64,000 bases of DNA from CAYNKA01 sp964397655 (GTDB lineage: Bacteria > Spirochaetota > Spirochaetia > DTKZ01), in the NCBI GenBank assembly GCA_964397655.1, contig CAYNKA010000002.1, positions 1 to 64,000 on the forward strand. The letters are read 5' to 3'. A program made the position numbers and the translations under genes. Below the pieces are notes generated by a model. That model had not been told where the DNA came from, searched no databases, and saw nothing but the letters and a program-made list of their open reading frames with translations. The first letter of the stretch is position 1. Every line of letters starts with the position of its first letter. Positions 17,587 to 25,803 of the stretch are shown here, piece after piece.

Positions 17587-18526
17587 CGTTCCCCCCTTCC
17601 CGGGTGAGCCGGATGAAGATGTCCTCCAGGCTGAAGCTTTCCCGCGTCAGCTCCGAGAGCTTCCAACCCCGACTCACGGCCAGGTCGAAGACGGACTCCC
17701 CGCCTCCTCCGCCCGGGTCGAAGGAGACGAGGACTTCAGTCCTGCCGTCCTCCCTCGCCTGGGTCTTCAGGAGCTTCCTGAAGGCGGGAAGCCCGGCGAA
17801 GTCGGCCTCGGTGACCGGAGAGGGACTCTTCACGATCGCCAGGTAGCGCTCGTCCCCCTTCAGCCGGGCGGCGATCTCCTCGCGCGTGCCCTCGGCGGCT
17901 ATGCGCCCCTCGTTCAGGATGAGCACCCGGTCGGACACCGCCTCCACCTCCTGGAGGATGTGGGTGGAAAAGATCACGGTCTTCTCGCCGCCGAGCCGCT
18001 TGATGAGGCGGCGTATCTCGAGAATCTGGTTCGGGTCGAGTCCCGTCGTGGGTTCGTCGAGGATGAGGACGGGAGGGTCGTGGATGAGGGCCTGGGCGAG
18101 ACCCGTGCGCTGGCGGAATCCCTTGGAAAGCCGTTCGATCCGCCGGTTCGTCACCGATTCGAGGCCGCAGTCCTCCACGACCCGTTCCAGAGCATTCATG
18201 CGCTCCCCCTTCGGGATCATCCGCGCGTCCGCCACGAAGCCGAGGTATTCCATCACGGTGAACTCGCCGTAGACCGGAGCGCTTTCCGGCAGGTAACCGA
18301 CCGATTTCTTCGCCTCGATGGGCTCCTCTGCCACGTCGTGCCCCATGACCAGGGCGTTCCCGCTCGAAGGGAAATGATACCCGGTGAGCACCTTCATGAT
18401 GCTCGTCTTGCCGGCGCCGTTCGGCCCCAGGAGTCCGACGATCTCACCCTTCTTCACGTCGAAGCTGACATCCTTGACCGCCGCGAAACTTCCGTAGCTC
18501 TTGCTCAGATTTCGTACCTCGATCAT
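17579..18526 (-). CDS. ABC transporter ATP-binding protein (GldA-like)
   Basis: 315 residues. Walker A is G-P-N-G-A-G-K-T near residue 34; the signature reads L-S-K-G-F-R-Q-R, and Walker B with switch is V-L-I-L-D-E-P-T-T-G-L-D. The signature deviates slightly from LSGGQ, as usual for ABC-2 exporters. A C-terminal region of about 90 residues with a Gly-run (G-G-G-G-G-E-S) resembles the regulatory extension of this class. It heads the four-gene exporter cluster and is 22 bases downstream of RNase Z. Confidence 0.92.
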   Translation of the reverse strand: MIEVRNLSKSYGSFAAVKDVSFDVKKGEIVGLLGPNGAGKTSIMKVLTGYHFPSSGNALVMGHDVAEEPIEAKKSVGYLPESAPVYGEFTVMEYLGFVADARMIPKGERMNALERVVEDCGLESVTNRRIERLSKGFRQRTGLAQALIHDPPVLILDEPTTGLDPNQILEIRRLIKRLGGEKTVIFSTHILQEVEAVSDRVLILNEGRIAAEGTREEIAARLKGDERYLAIVKSPSPVTEADFAGLPAFRKLLKTQAREDGRTEVLVSFDPGGGGGESVFDLAVSRGWKLSELTRESFSLEDIFIRLTREGGNDA

Positions 18527-18548
18527 GTCATCGCTCCCTCGGAAAAGA

Positions 18549-19484
18549 TTAATCCGTGTTGAGGATAGGAAGGACCTGGCCGTCCCTCGTGAGGAAGGTG
18601 TCCGGGAAAAGACCCCTGGCCTCCCTGAGGAGCTGCTTCAGGTCCCGCTCGGTATAGCGGGGACTGTAATGGATGAGACCCATCTTCTTGACACCGCCCG
18701 CGTCCCTGGCGATGGTCCCGGCCTGGACCGCGGTGAGATGCTTCTTCTCCCTGGCCGACTCTTCGAGATCCTGGGCGAACATCCCCTCGCAGATGAAGAG
18801 GTCTGAATCCTTCACCTCCGCCGAGGCAGTCTCCACGTAGGTCGTGTCCGTGACGAAGGAGAATTTCCTCCCCGACCTCGGCGAGCCGAGGACTTCCTCC
18901 GGCGTGACGACCTTTCCGTCTTCGAGCGTCACGTTTTCTCCGTCCTGCAGGCGGGACCAGAACGGTCCCCGGGGCACTCCCAGGGCCGCGGCCTTCTCCG
19001 GATGGAAAACGCCCGGTCTCATGTCCTCGGTGAAGGAATACCCGACGCAGGGCTTGGAATGCCGGAGGGGAAAGCTCCTCAGGGAGAATCCCTCCCCGCG
19101 GTACACCTCGTCCGGCACGGAAGGATCGATCTCCTTCACGACGATCTCGTAATTGATGTACATGTCCAGGACCTTCCGGCTGAGATCCACGAATTCCTTG
19201 ATCTTCGGCGGACCGACGATGGTGAGGGGCTCGTTCCGGTCCACCTGGCTCGAAAGCATGAGTATGCCGGGGAGGCCCGTGATGTGGTCCGCGTGGGTGT
19301 GGGATATGAAGATCGCGGTGATCTTCTTCCAGCGGAGGTTGAGGTTGCGAAGGGAGACCTGCGTCCCCTCGCCGCAGTCGAAGAGGAAAAGCTCCCCTTC
19401 CCTGCGGAGAAGGACGGACGTCAGGAATCTTCCGGGCAGGGGCATCATTCCCCCGGTGCCAAGTATGAAAGCTTCTAAATTCAT
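18549..19484 (-). CDS. rnz: Ribonuclease Z (tRNA 3' endonuclease)
   Basis: 311 residues from the ATG at 19484, where M-N-L-E-A-F-I-L-G-T-G-G starts the metallo-beta-lactamase fold. The zinc motif S-H-T-H-A-D-H-I-T-G lies near residue 61, the downstream aspartate in V-T-D-T-T-Y, and the histidine in L-I-H-Y-S-P-R-Y; these are the RNase Z ligands and the family lacks other obvious options. RNase Z removes tRNA 3' trailers. A perfect ten-base inverted repeat lies immediately upstream (19492-19522). An earlier in-frame ATG at 19511 is less likely, because it adds only an unconserved decapeptide. Confidence 0.92.
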   Translation of the reverse strand: MNLEAFILGTGGMMPLPGRFLTSVLLRREGELFLFDCGEGTQVSLRNLNLRWKKITAIFISHTHADHITGLPGILMLSSQVDRNEPLTIVGPPKIKEFVDLSRKVLDMYINYEIVVKEIDPSVPDEVYRGEGFSLRSFPLRHSKPCVGYSFTEDMRPGVFHPEKAAALGVPRGPFWSRLQDGENVTLEDGKVVTPEEVLGSPRSGRKFSFVTDTTYVETASAEVKDSDLFICEGMFAQDLEESAREKKHLTAVQAGTIARDAGGVKKMGLIHYSPRYTERDLKQLLREARGLFPDTFLTRDGQVLPILNTD

Positions 19485-19491
19485 ATCCGAT

Positions 19492-19522
19492 ACGGGAAAA
19501 GACCATAGCATACTTTTCCCGT
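19492..19522. repeat. Perfect 10-bp inverted repeat upstream of rnz
   Basis: ACGGGAAAAG (19492-19501), 11 bases, CTTTTCCCGT (19513-19522). The spacer contains a possible minus-strand -10 (TATGCT). No T-run follows on the minus strand, so an operator or leader hairpin for rnz fits better than a terminator. Confidence 0.6.
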
Positions 19523-19554
19523 TTGAAAAAGGTCTGCTGCGCCTTCCGACGGCG

Positions 19555-20304
19555 TCAGTAGGCCGTCAGACCTCCGTCCACGGGCAGGGCGACTCCGTTG
19601 ATGAACGAAGCCTCGTCCGACGCGAGAAAGAGCGCCGCGTTGGCTACGTCCCTCGCGGTTGCGAGCCTGCCGAGCGGGACCTCGTCGAGCCTTTCCTTCT
19701 TCTTCACCGGGTCCTTGAAGAGATCCTGCACGAGGGGGGTGTCCACCGTGCTCGGGTGGATGGAATTGCAGCGGATGCCGTCCTTGGCGAAGTGGACCGC
19801 AACGCCCTTGGTGAGCATGGTCACCGCGCCTTTGGAGGTTATGTACGTCTCGTTGGTGAATTTGTGCCCGACGAGGCCGCAGATCGACGACATGTTGACG
19901 ATTGAACCTCCTCCGTTTTTCTTCATGAGGGGTATGGCGTGCTTGATTCCCGTGAACACGCCCCTCACGTTCACGGACATGACCGCGTCGAAATCCGCGA
20001 TGGGCATGTCGACGATGGAGACCCTTTTCGTGATCCCCGCGTTGTTCACGAGAATGTCGAGCCTTCCCTCCTCCGCCCCGACGACAGCGAGCGCCGCGAT
20101 CCAGCTTTCCTCCGAGGTGACGTCCAGCCTCACGGCCCCGCCCCGGCCCGGCCCTCCGAGCGAGGCCGCGGTTTTTTTCGCCTGCACGTCGTCGACGTCT
20201 CCGATGTACACGATCGCCCCTTCCTCGACGAACCGCCTCGCTATCTCGGAACCTATTCCCATCGCGGCCCCCGTTACCAGCGCCACCTTGCCTTTCAGTC
20301 TCAC
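19555..20304 (-). CDS. SDR family oxidoreductase
   Basis: 249 residues from the GTG at 20304, chosen because AGGAG lies nine bases upstream and the protein then begins V-R-L-K-G-K-V-A-L-V-T-G, the standard SDR start; the ATG at 20331 has no ribosome site. The cofactor motif T-G-A-A-M-G-I-G, the N-N-A-G-I motif and the catalytic Y-I-T-S-K with its upstream serine (N-M-S-S-I-C-G) are all intact. The C-terminal D-G-G-L-T-A-Y fits classical 3-oxoacyl-ACP-reductase-like or sugar-alcohol dehydrogenases. The substrate cannot be inferred. It lies upstream of rnz on the same strand and is divergent from iorA. Confidence 0.88.
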   Translation of the reverse strand: MRLKGKVALVTGAAMGIGSEIARRFVEEGAIVYIGDVDDVQAKKTAASLGGPGRGGAVRLDVTSEESWIAALAVVGAEEGRLDILVNNAGITKRVSIVDMPIADFDAVMSVNVRGVFTGIKHAIPLMKKNGGGSIVNMSSICGLVGHKFTNETYITSKGAVTMLTKGVAVHFAKDGIRCNSIHPSTVDTPLVQDLFKDPVKKKERLDEVPLGRLATARDVANAALFLASDEASFINGVALPVDGGLTAY

Positions 20305-20400
20305 GGTGTTTCTCTCCTCTCGGCCTGCCATAGTACGGCGAATCGAGCGGGAAGGTAAATCCCGAACCGGGCCTGATTATTGCATAAATATTCATTTTCG

Positions 20401-20429
20401 TTGACCGGAAAGCCGTATTCCGGTACTAT
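20401..20429 (+). promoter_or_regulatory. iorA operon promoter with embedded operator
   Basis: TTGACC (20401-20406), 17 bases, TACTAT (20424-20429). A perfect inverted repeat ACCGGAA-N7-TTCCGGT (20404-20424) fills the spacer between the two hexamers, a position typical of a repressor or MerR-type activator site. Transcription would start near 20436. Confidence 0.65.
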
Positions 20430-20463
20430 GCGGTAGTATCATGAAGAAGGAGCCATGCACTCC

Positions 20464-22074
20464 ATGAAAGAACTCGCATTATTGGGAGACGAGGCGGTCG
20501 CCTTGGGCGCGATCCATGCGGGTCTCACCGCGGCCTACGGCTATCCCGGGACTCCATCCACGGAAATAATGGAATTCCTCATCAAACATCGCGCGAAGGA
20601 GGGAGGTCCCATCGCATCCTGGTGCGCCAACGAGAAAACCGCCTATGAAGGCGCGCTCGGCGTTTCCTACGCCGGCCGGCGCACCCTGGTGACGATGAAG
20701 CACGTCGGACTCAACGTAGCCGCGGATCCCTTCATCAACTCCGCCCTCCTCGAGATCAAGGGAGGCCTCGTCGTGGCGGTCGCGGACGATCCGGGCATGC
20801 ACAGTTCCCAGGACGAACAGGATTCCCGCATTTATGCGGACTTCGCGAAGGTCATCTGCCTCGAACCGACGAGCCAGCAGGAGGCCTACGACATGACCAG
20901 GGAGGCCTTCGACCTCTCGGAGAAACACCATATCCCCGTCATGCTCCGCCTCACGACCCGCCTCGCCCATTCCCGGGCCGGCGTCGAGACGCGGGAACCG
21001 AGGAAGGAGAATCCCCTGGAGAAGAGCGCGGTGAGCACAGGCTGGGCCCTTCTTCCCGGTTTCGCCAGGAAAAGATACGACATCCTTCTCGCGAAGCAGA
21101 AGGACCTTCTCGAATACTCGGAAAGCTCGAACCGCAACCCTCTCACGATGAATCCCGACTTCCGCGACTTCGGCGTCATCACGACCGGTCTCGGCAGGAA
21201 CTACTACGAGGAGAACCTTCCGGAGCTTCCGGCGAAGCCTTCGCATCTCCACATCGGGGCCTACCCTCTTCCCGCGGACAAGATCCGCAGGCTCGCGAGC
21301 GGCGTCAAGAGGCTCATCATCGTCGAGGAGGGAATGCCTTTCGCGGAGACCCGCATTTCCGGCATCCTGCCCCATTCGTTCTCCGTCACCGGCAAGATGG
21401 ACGGCGTCCTTCCCCCTTCGGGAGAGCTCACCCCGGACATCGTCCGCAAGGCCCTCGGGCTTCCCGCGCGGCAGGCGATCCAGGTCGAGATTCCGCCCCT
21501 CCCGGCGCGGCCTCCCCAGCTCTGCGCGGGCTGTCCCCACGGCGACACCTTCTCCATCGTCACCAAGGTCCTCGAAGGCAGGAAGGACGCCTTCATCACG
21601 GGCGACATCGGCTGCTACTCGCTCGGCGCTCTCCCGCCCTACTCCATCCCAGAGACCATCGTCTGCATGGGCGCCTCGGTCGGCATGGCACGAGGCGCTG
21701 CCGAGGCCGGGGCCAAGTACGCGGTCGCGGTCATCGGGGACAGCACCTTTCTCCATTCGGGCATCACACCTCTCATCGACGCCGCGGTGCGCAACACTCC
21801 GATGACCCTGGTCATCCTCGACAACTCCGCGGTGGCCATGACCGGAGGGCAGCCCACCATCCTGCCTTCATCGAACCTCGAGCCTCTCGTCAAGGGCCTG
21901 GGCGTGGACCCCTCGCACGTCGTCACGATCGAGGCCCACAGGAGGAAGGAGGCGGAAAACCTCGCGATCATCGAGCGGGAAATCGAATACCGGGGACTTT
22001 CCGTGATCATCGCGGTCAGGGAGTGCCTGGAGGCCGCCAGGGCCAAGAAGAAAGCCAAGGAGGCCTCGGAATGA
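20464..22074 (+). CDS. iorA: Indolepyruvate ferredoxin oxidoreductase, alpha subunit, lacking the ferredoxin domain
   Basis: 536 residues from the ATG at 20464, 11 bases after AAGGAG; the ATG at 20455 is only two bases from it. The N-terminal pyruvate-oxidoreductase domain (A-Y-G-Y-P-G-T-P-S-T-E-I) and the TPP-binding domain (L-C-A-G-C-P-H-G-D, G-D-I-G-C-Y, then V-I-G-D-S-T-F) are typical of IorA, which decarboxylates arylpyruvates to arylacetyl-CoA with ferredoxin as electron acceptor. The usual C-terminal two-cluster 4Fe-4S ferredoxin domain is absent: the protein ends A-R-A-K-K-K-A-K-E-A-S-E right after the TPP domain. It is not a frameshift, since iorB begins at the stop. Electrons must leave by another carrier. 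Confidence 0.9.
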   Translation: MKELALLGDEAVALGAIHAGLTAAYGYPGTPSTEIMEFLIKHRAKEGGPIASWCANEKTAYEGALGVSYAGRRTLVTMKHVGLNVAADPFINSALLEIKGGLVVAVADDPGMHSSQDEQDSRIYADFAKVICLEPTSQQEAYDMTREAFDLSEKHHIPVMLRLTTRLAHSRAGVETREPRKENPLEKSAVSTGWALLPGFARKRYDILLAKQKDLLEYSESSNRNPLTMNPDFRDFGVITTGLGRNYYEENLPELPAKPSHLHIGAYPLPADKIRRLASGVKRLIIVEEGMPFAETRISGILPHSFSVTGKMDGVLPPSGELTPDIVRKALGLPARQAIQVEIPPLPARPPQLCAGCPHGDTFSIVTKVLEGRKDAFITGDIGCYSLGALPPYSIPETIVCMGASVGMARGAAEAGAKYAVAVIGDSTFLHSGITPLIDAAVRNTPMTLVILDNSAVAMTGGQPTILPSSNLEPLVKGLGVDPSHVVTIEAHRRKEAENLAIIEREIEYRGLSVIIAVRECLEAARAKKKAKEASE

Positions 22075-22640
22075 AATACGATATCGTGCTCTCCGGCGTC
22101 GGAGGCCAGGGCGTACTCTCCCTCGCGGTCATCATCGCCAAGGCCGCGGTCATCTCGGGGCTCACGGTGAGGCAGTCGGAAGTCCACGGCATGGCACAGC
22201 GCGGAGGCGCGGTCCTCGCCCACCTCAGGCTGTCGGACGCGGAGATCCATTCGGACCTCATCTCCCGCGGAGGCGCGGACATGATCCTTTCCATGGAACC
22301 TCTGGAAAGCCTCCGCTACGCCGACTTTCTTTCACCTTCGGGAATCGTGGTGACCGCGAAGGAACCCTTCGTGAACATCGGGAATTACCCCGATCCCGCG
22401 ACCGTCCACCAGGCGGTGGAACGGTTTCCCAGGCATTCCCTCGTTCCGGCCCTCGAGCTCGCGAAGGCCGCGGGCTCGCCGCGGGCGACGAACATGGTGC
22501 TCGTCGGAGCCGCCTCGAAGCACATCCCCGTGGACGCGGAGACCTTGAAGAGGTCCATCCGCGAACTTTTTTCGTCCAAAGGCGACTCCGTGGTCGGCGT
22601 CAACATCACGGCCTTCGAGGCGGGGAGGAACCTGGCATGA
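22071..22640 (+). CDS. iorB: Indolepyruvate ferredoxin oxidoreductase, beta subunit
   Basis: 189 residues; the ATG at 22071 overlaps the iorA stop as ATGA. The start M-K-Y-D-I-V-L-S-G-V-G-G-Q-G-V-L-S-L-A and the later segment S-E-V-H-G-M-A-Q-R-G-G are diagnostic of the gamma-type 2-ketoacid oxidoreductase subunit. It completes the IOR heterodimer. Its 3' end overlaps the paaK start, so it is coupled to the two CoA ligases. Confidence 0.92.
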   Translation: MKYDIVLSGVGGQGVLSLAVIIAKAAVISGLTVRQSEVHGMAQRGGAVLAHLRLSDAEIHSDLISRGGADMILSMEPLESLRYADFLSPSGIVVTAKEPFVNIGNYPDPATVHQAVERFPRHSLVPALELAKAAGSPRATNMVLVGAASKHIPVDAETLKRSIRELFSSKGDSVVGVNITAFEAGRNLA

Positions 22641-23944
22641 ACTTCTGGGACAAGGATACGGAGACGATGAACAGGGGCATGCTCGAAGCCGTTCAGGCCG
22701 AGCGCCTCACGGAGACCCTCGCGGTCGCCTTCAAGACCGAGTTCTACCGCGAGCGATTCGCCTCGCTCGGAATCGGTTCGCCCGCGGAGGTGAAGGGCAT
22801 GGACGGCTTCCGAAAGCTGCCCTTCACGTCGAAGGACGACCTCCGGGTCGGCTACCCCTACGGACTCCTCGCCGAACCCATCGAAAACGTGGTGAGACTC
22901 CACGCATCGAGCGGCACCACGGGTACCCCGACGGTCATCTACCACACGCAGGAGGACTTGGACGTGTGGACCGACCTCGTAGCCCGCTCGCTCGTTTCCG
23001 CGGGAGCGACGAAGAGCGACGTGTTCCAGAACATGATGACCTACGGCCTCTTCACCGGCGGCCTGGGCCTCCATTACGGGGCGGAGAAGCTCGGTATGCT
23101 CGTCATCCCGGTGGGCGGCGGAAACACCGTGCGGCAGTACAAGTTCATGAAGGACTTCAAGACCACGGTCCTCCACATCACGCCGAGCTATCTCCTCCAC
23201 ATCCACGACAAGATGGCCGAGCACGGCGTCGAACGCAGAGACCTTCACCTCAAGAAGGCCATCGTCGGCGGGGAGCCCCACAGCGAAGACATGAGGAAGA
23301 AGCTCGAGAAGCTCTTCGGCATCGACGTCTACAACTGCTACGGGCTCTCCGAGCTCAACGGCCCGGGCGTGGCCTTCGAGTGCGAATTCAAGTCCGGCAT
23401 GCATCTCTGGGAGGATTCCTACATCCTGGAGATCATCGATCCGGACACGGGCGGGCCCGTTCCCGACGGAGAGGTCGGGGAGCTCGTCCTCACGACCCTG
23501 AAACGCAGGGCGACGCCCCTCATCCGTTACAGGACAAGGGACCTCACGAGGATCATCCCCGGAGACTGCCCCTGCGGCAGGACGCACCGCCGCATAGCTA
23601 GGATCATGGGCAGGACCGACGACATGCTCATCATCAACGGCGTCAACGTCTTCCCCTCCCAGATCGAGGAGGTGATCATGAAGATGCACGAGATCGGCAA
23701 CAACTACCAGATCCTCGTGGAAAAGTCCGGGGCCCTGGACAAGCTCACGGTAAAGACCGAGGTCACCCAGGCCATCTTCAGCGACGACGCGCGGGACCTC
23801 AACGCCCTGCGCGAGAGGATCAAGGACAATCTCAAGGCTTCCATTTCCATAAATCCGGTCGTGGAACTGCATGAACCGGGGGTCCTCCCGGTCTGGGAAG
23901 GAAAGGCGAAGCGAGTCGTCGATACAAGGGAGAAGAGCGTATGA
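22637..23944 (+). CDS. paaK: Phenylacetate-CoA ligase, copy 1
   Basis: 435 residues. The adenylate-forming signature S-S-G-T-T-G-T-P is at about residue 95, with Y-G-L-S-E-L-N-G-P-G and Y-R-T-R-D-L later, in the PaaK layout; the C-terminal PaaK domain ends with the usual G-K-A-K-R-V. PaaK activates arylacetates with ATP and CoA. It overlaps iorB by ATGA. Next to IOR it would supply arylacetyl-CoA for reductive carboxylation to arylpyruvate, or work with IOR in aromatic amino acid breakdown; the direction is inference. Confidence 0.9.
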   Translation: MNFWDKDTETMNRGMLEAVQAERLTETLAVAFKTEFYRERFASLGIGSPAEVKGMDGFRKLPFTSKDDLRVGYPYGLLAEPIENVVRLHASSGTTGTPTVIYHTQEDLDVWTDLVARSLVSAGATKSDVFQNMMTYGLFTGGLGLHYGAEKLGMLVIPVGGGNTVRQYKFMKDFKTTVLHITPSYLLHIHDKMAEHGVERRDLHLKKAIVGGEPHSEDMRKKLEKLFGIDVYNCYGLSELNGPGVAFECEFKSGMHLWEDSYILEIIDPDTGGPVPDGEVGELVLTTLKRRATPLIRYRTRDLTRIIPGDCPCGRTHRRIARIMGRTDDMLIINGVNVFPSQIEEVIMKMHEIGNNYQILVEKSGALDKLTVKTEVTQAIFSDDARDLNALRERIKDNLKASISINPVVELHEPGVLPVWEGKAKRVVDTREKSV

Positions 23945-25242
23945 TTTTCCAACCGGAACAGGAGTGCATGCCGGTCGAACTCAGGCAGCGCATGCAGCTG
24001 GCCAACCTGAAGAACCTCGTCGAGAAGGTCTACGAGAAGGTCCCCTTCTACCGGAAGAAATTCGACTCGGTGGGACTCAAGCCCAAGGACATCAAGAGCA
24101 TGGCGGACATCGCGAAGATCCCCTTCACCACCAAGGACGAACTCAGGGAGACCTATCCCTACGGGCTTCTCGCGGTGCCCGAGGCGGAGATCGAGGAGGT
24201 CCACATGTCGAGCGGCACCACGGGCACTCCGGTGGTCGACGCCTACACGAAGAAGGACATCGAAGTCTGGGGACAGAGCATGGGCCGCACCCTGAGCATG
24301 GCCGGAGCCACGAGGAACGACATCGTCCAGAACGCGTACGGCTACGGCCTCTTCACCGGCGGGCTCGGCGCACACTACGGCGCTAAGGCGATCGGCGCGA
24401 ACATCATTCCCATGTCGAGCGGCAATACGCAGAAGCAGGTCATGGTCATGCGCGACTTCGGGACCACCATCCTCACCTGCACCCCGTCCTACGCGCTCTT
24501 CCTCGCCGAAGCGGCGCGGGAGGAGGGAATCGACATCAAGAAACTGAAGCTCCGGGCCGGCTGCTTCGGGGCCGAGCCCTGGAGCGAGAACATGAGGAAG
24601 GAGATCGAGGAAAAGCTCGGGCTTTCCGCGTTCGACATCTACGGCCTCACCGAGATCACCGGGCCCGGGGTGGCCTCCGAATGCGAAGCGAAGAACGGTC
24701 TCCACGTCAACGAGGACTTCTTCTACCCCGAGATCATCGATCCGGCCACCGGCAAGGTGCTCTCCGATGAGGAGAAGGGAGAGCTCGTCTTCACGACCCT
24801 GGTCAAGGAAGGGACCCCGCTTCTCCGCTACCGGACCCGCGACATCACCTTCCTCTACCGCGACGACTGCCTCTGCGGCAGGACGACGCTCAAGATGCAC
24901 CGACTCCTCGGCAGGACCGACGACATGCTCATCATCCGCGGCGTCAACGTCTTCCCCTCCCAGATCGAACAGGTCCTCTTCGCGGTGGAAGGCACTGATC
25001 CTCATTACCAGATCATCCTCGAACGGGGCCCCTCGCATCTCGACGAGATCGAGATCATGGTGGAGGTCGAGGCGAAATTCTTCACCGACGAGACGAAGGG
25101 CCTCGAGACCATCAGGAAAAGGATAGAGACCGACATCAAGGCGAAGCTCGGCATCAGCGCGAAGATAAGGCTCGTGGAACCCAAGACCATCGAGCGGAGC
25201 ATAGGGAAGGCGAAACGCGTCATCGACAAGAGGAAAATGTAA
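23941..25242 (+). CDS. paaK: Phenylacetate-CoA ligase, copy 2
   Basis: 433 residues, a diverged paralogue of the preceding ligase, joined by an ATGA overlap. The S-S-G-T-T-G-T-P box is at about residue 92 and the tail again ends in G-K-A-K-R-V. Two tandem copies suggest different arylacetate specificity (for example phenyl versus hydroxyphenyl or indole), which only assay can decide. The C-terminal ligase subdomain includes L-G-R-T-D-D-M-L-I-I-R-G-V-N-V-F-P-S, as in PaaK proteins. Confidence 0.9.
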   Translation: MIFQPEQECMPVELRQRMQLANLKNLVEKVYEKVPFYRKKFDSVGLKPKDIKSMADIAKIPFTTKDELRETYPYGLLAVPEAEIEEVHMSSGTTGTPVVDAYTKKDIEVWGQSMGRTLSMAGATRNDIVQNAYGYGLFTGGLGAHYGAKAIGANIIPMSSGNTQKQVMVMRDFGTTILTCTPSYALFLAEAAREEGIDIKKLKLRAGCFGAEPWSENMRKEIEEKLGLSAFDIYGLTEITGPGVASECEAKNGLHVNEDFFYPEIIDPATGKVLSDEEKGELVFTTLVKEGTPLLRYRTRDITFLYRDDCLCGRTTLKMHRLLGRTDDMLIIRGVNVFPSQIEQVLFAVEGTDPHYQIILERGPSHLDEIEIMVEVEAKFFTDETKGLETIRKRIETDIKAKLGISAKIRLVEPKTIERSIGKAKRVIDKRKM

Positions 25243-25252
25243 GGAGGGCGGC

Positions 25253-25669
25253 ATGATCATCAAGCAGATTTCCATTTTTCTGGAAAACGTTTCGGGCCGA
25301 CTCGCGGAAGTGACCAGGCTTCTCGCGAAGAACGGCATCAATCTCCGGGCGATGACGATCGCGGACACCGCCGATTTCGGCATCCTCCGGGTGGTCGTGG
25401 ACAAGCCCGACGAGGCGCTCGAGGTCTTGGTCGGCGGCGGCTTCACCGCCAAGGAGACCGACGTCCTCGCCGTCGAGGTCGAGGACAGGCCGGGCGGGCT
25501 CTCCCGGGTCATGGAGATCTTCAAGGAAAACAAGGTGAACATCGAGTACCTCTACGTTTCCCTCGTCAAGAACAAGGACAAGGCCGTGGTCATCTTCAAG
25601 GTCGAGGACATCGTCCACGGCCGGAAAATCGTGGAAGACAACAACCTCACCAATCTCGCCGATTTCTGA
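25253..25669 (+). CDS. Tandem ACT domain regulatory protein
   Basis: 138 residues made of two ACT folds: V-S-G-R-L-A-E-V-T-R-L-L-A near residue 13 and V-E-D-R-P-G-G-L-S-R-V-M-E near residue 80. ACT domains bind amino acids. Such stand-alone proteins accompany iorAB/paaK sets, so it may sense an aromatic amino acid and tune the pathway. It starts ten bases after paaK with GGAGG before the ATG. No DNA-binding domain is present. Confidence 0.9.
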   Translation: MIIKQISIFLENVSGRLAEVTRLLAKNGINLRAMTIADTADFGILRVVVDKPDEALEVLVGGGFTAKETDVLAVEVEDRPGGLSRVMEIFKENKVNIEYLYVSLVKNKDKAVVIFKVEDIVHGRKIVEDNNLTNLADF

Positions 25670-25677
25670 CGCTTTCC

Positions 25678-25708
25678 CCGCCGCGCGGCCGGACCGGCCG
25701 CGCGGCGG
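25678..25708. terminator. GC-rich hairpin after ACT gene
   Basis: A perfect 15-base inverted repeat (25678-25692 and 25694-25708) with one central base. It lies nine bases past the ACT stop. No T-run follows, so intrinsic termination is uncertain, but it marks the end of the iorA operon and precedes a new promoter at 25722. Confidence 0.55.
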
Positions 25709-25721
25709 AATGCTCCCGCCG

Positions 25722-25750
25722 TTGTTTCCCGCCTCCGAGTGAGCTATATT
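25722..25750 (+). promoter_or_regulatory. Candidate promoter for response regulator
   Basis: TTGTTT (25722-25727), 17 bases, TATATT (25745-25750). Expected start near 25757, leaving a leader of about 47 bases before the receiver gene. Confidence 0.45.
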
Positions 25751-25803
25751 TGAAGCAAGAAGGATTCCGATGGAGACCTTCGAATTTAAAAAACGAGTGC
25801 CGT

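Noticed and set aside
22385..25542. Long minus-strand frames across iorB and the paaK genes
   Set aside because: Shadows of strongly conserved genes, no ribosome sites, no family character.
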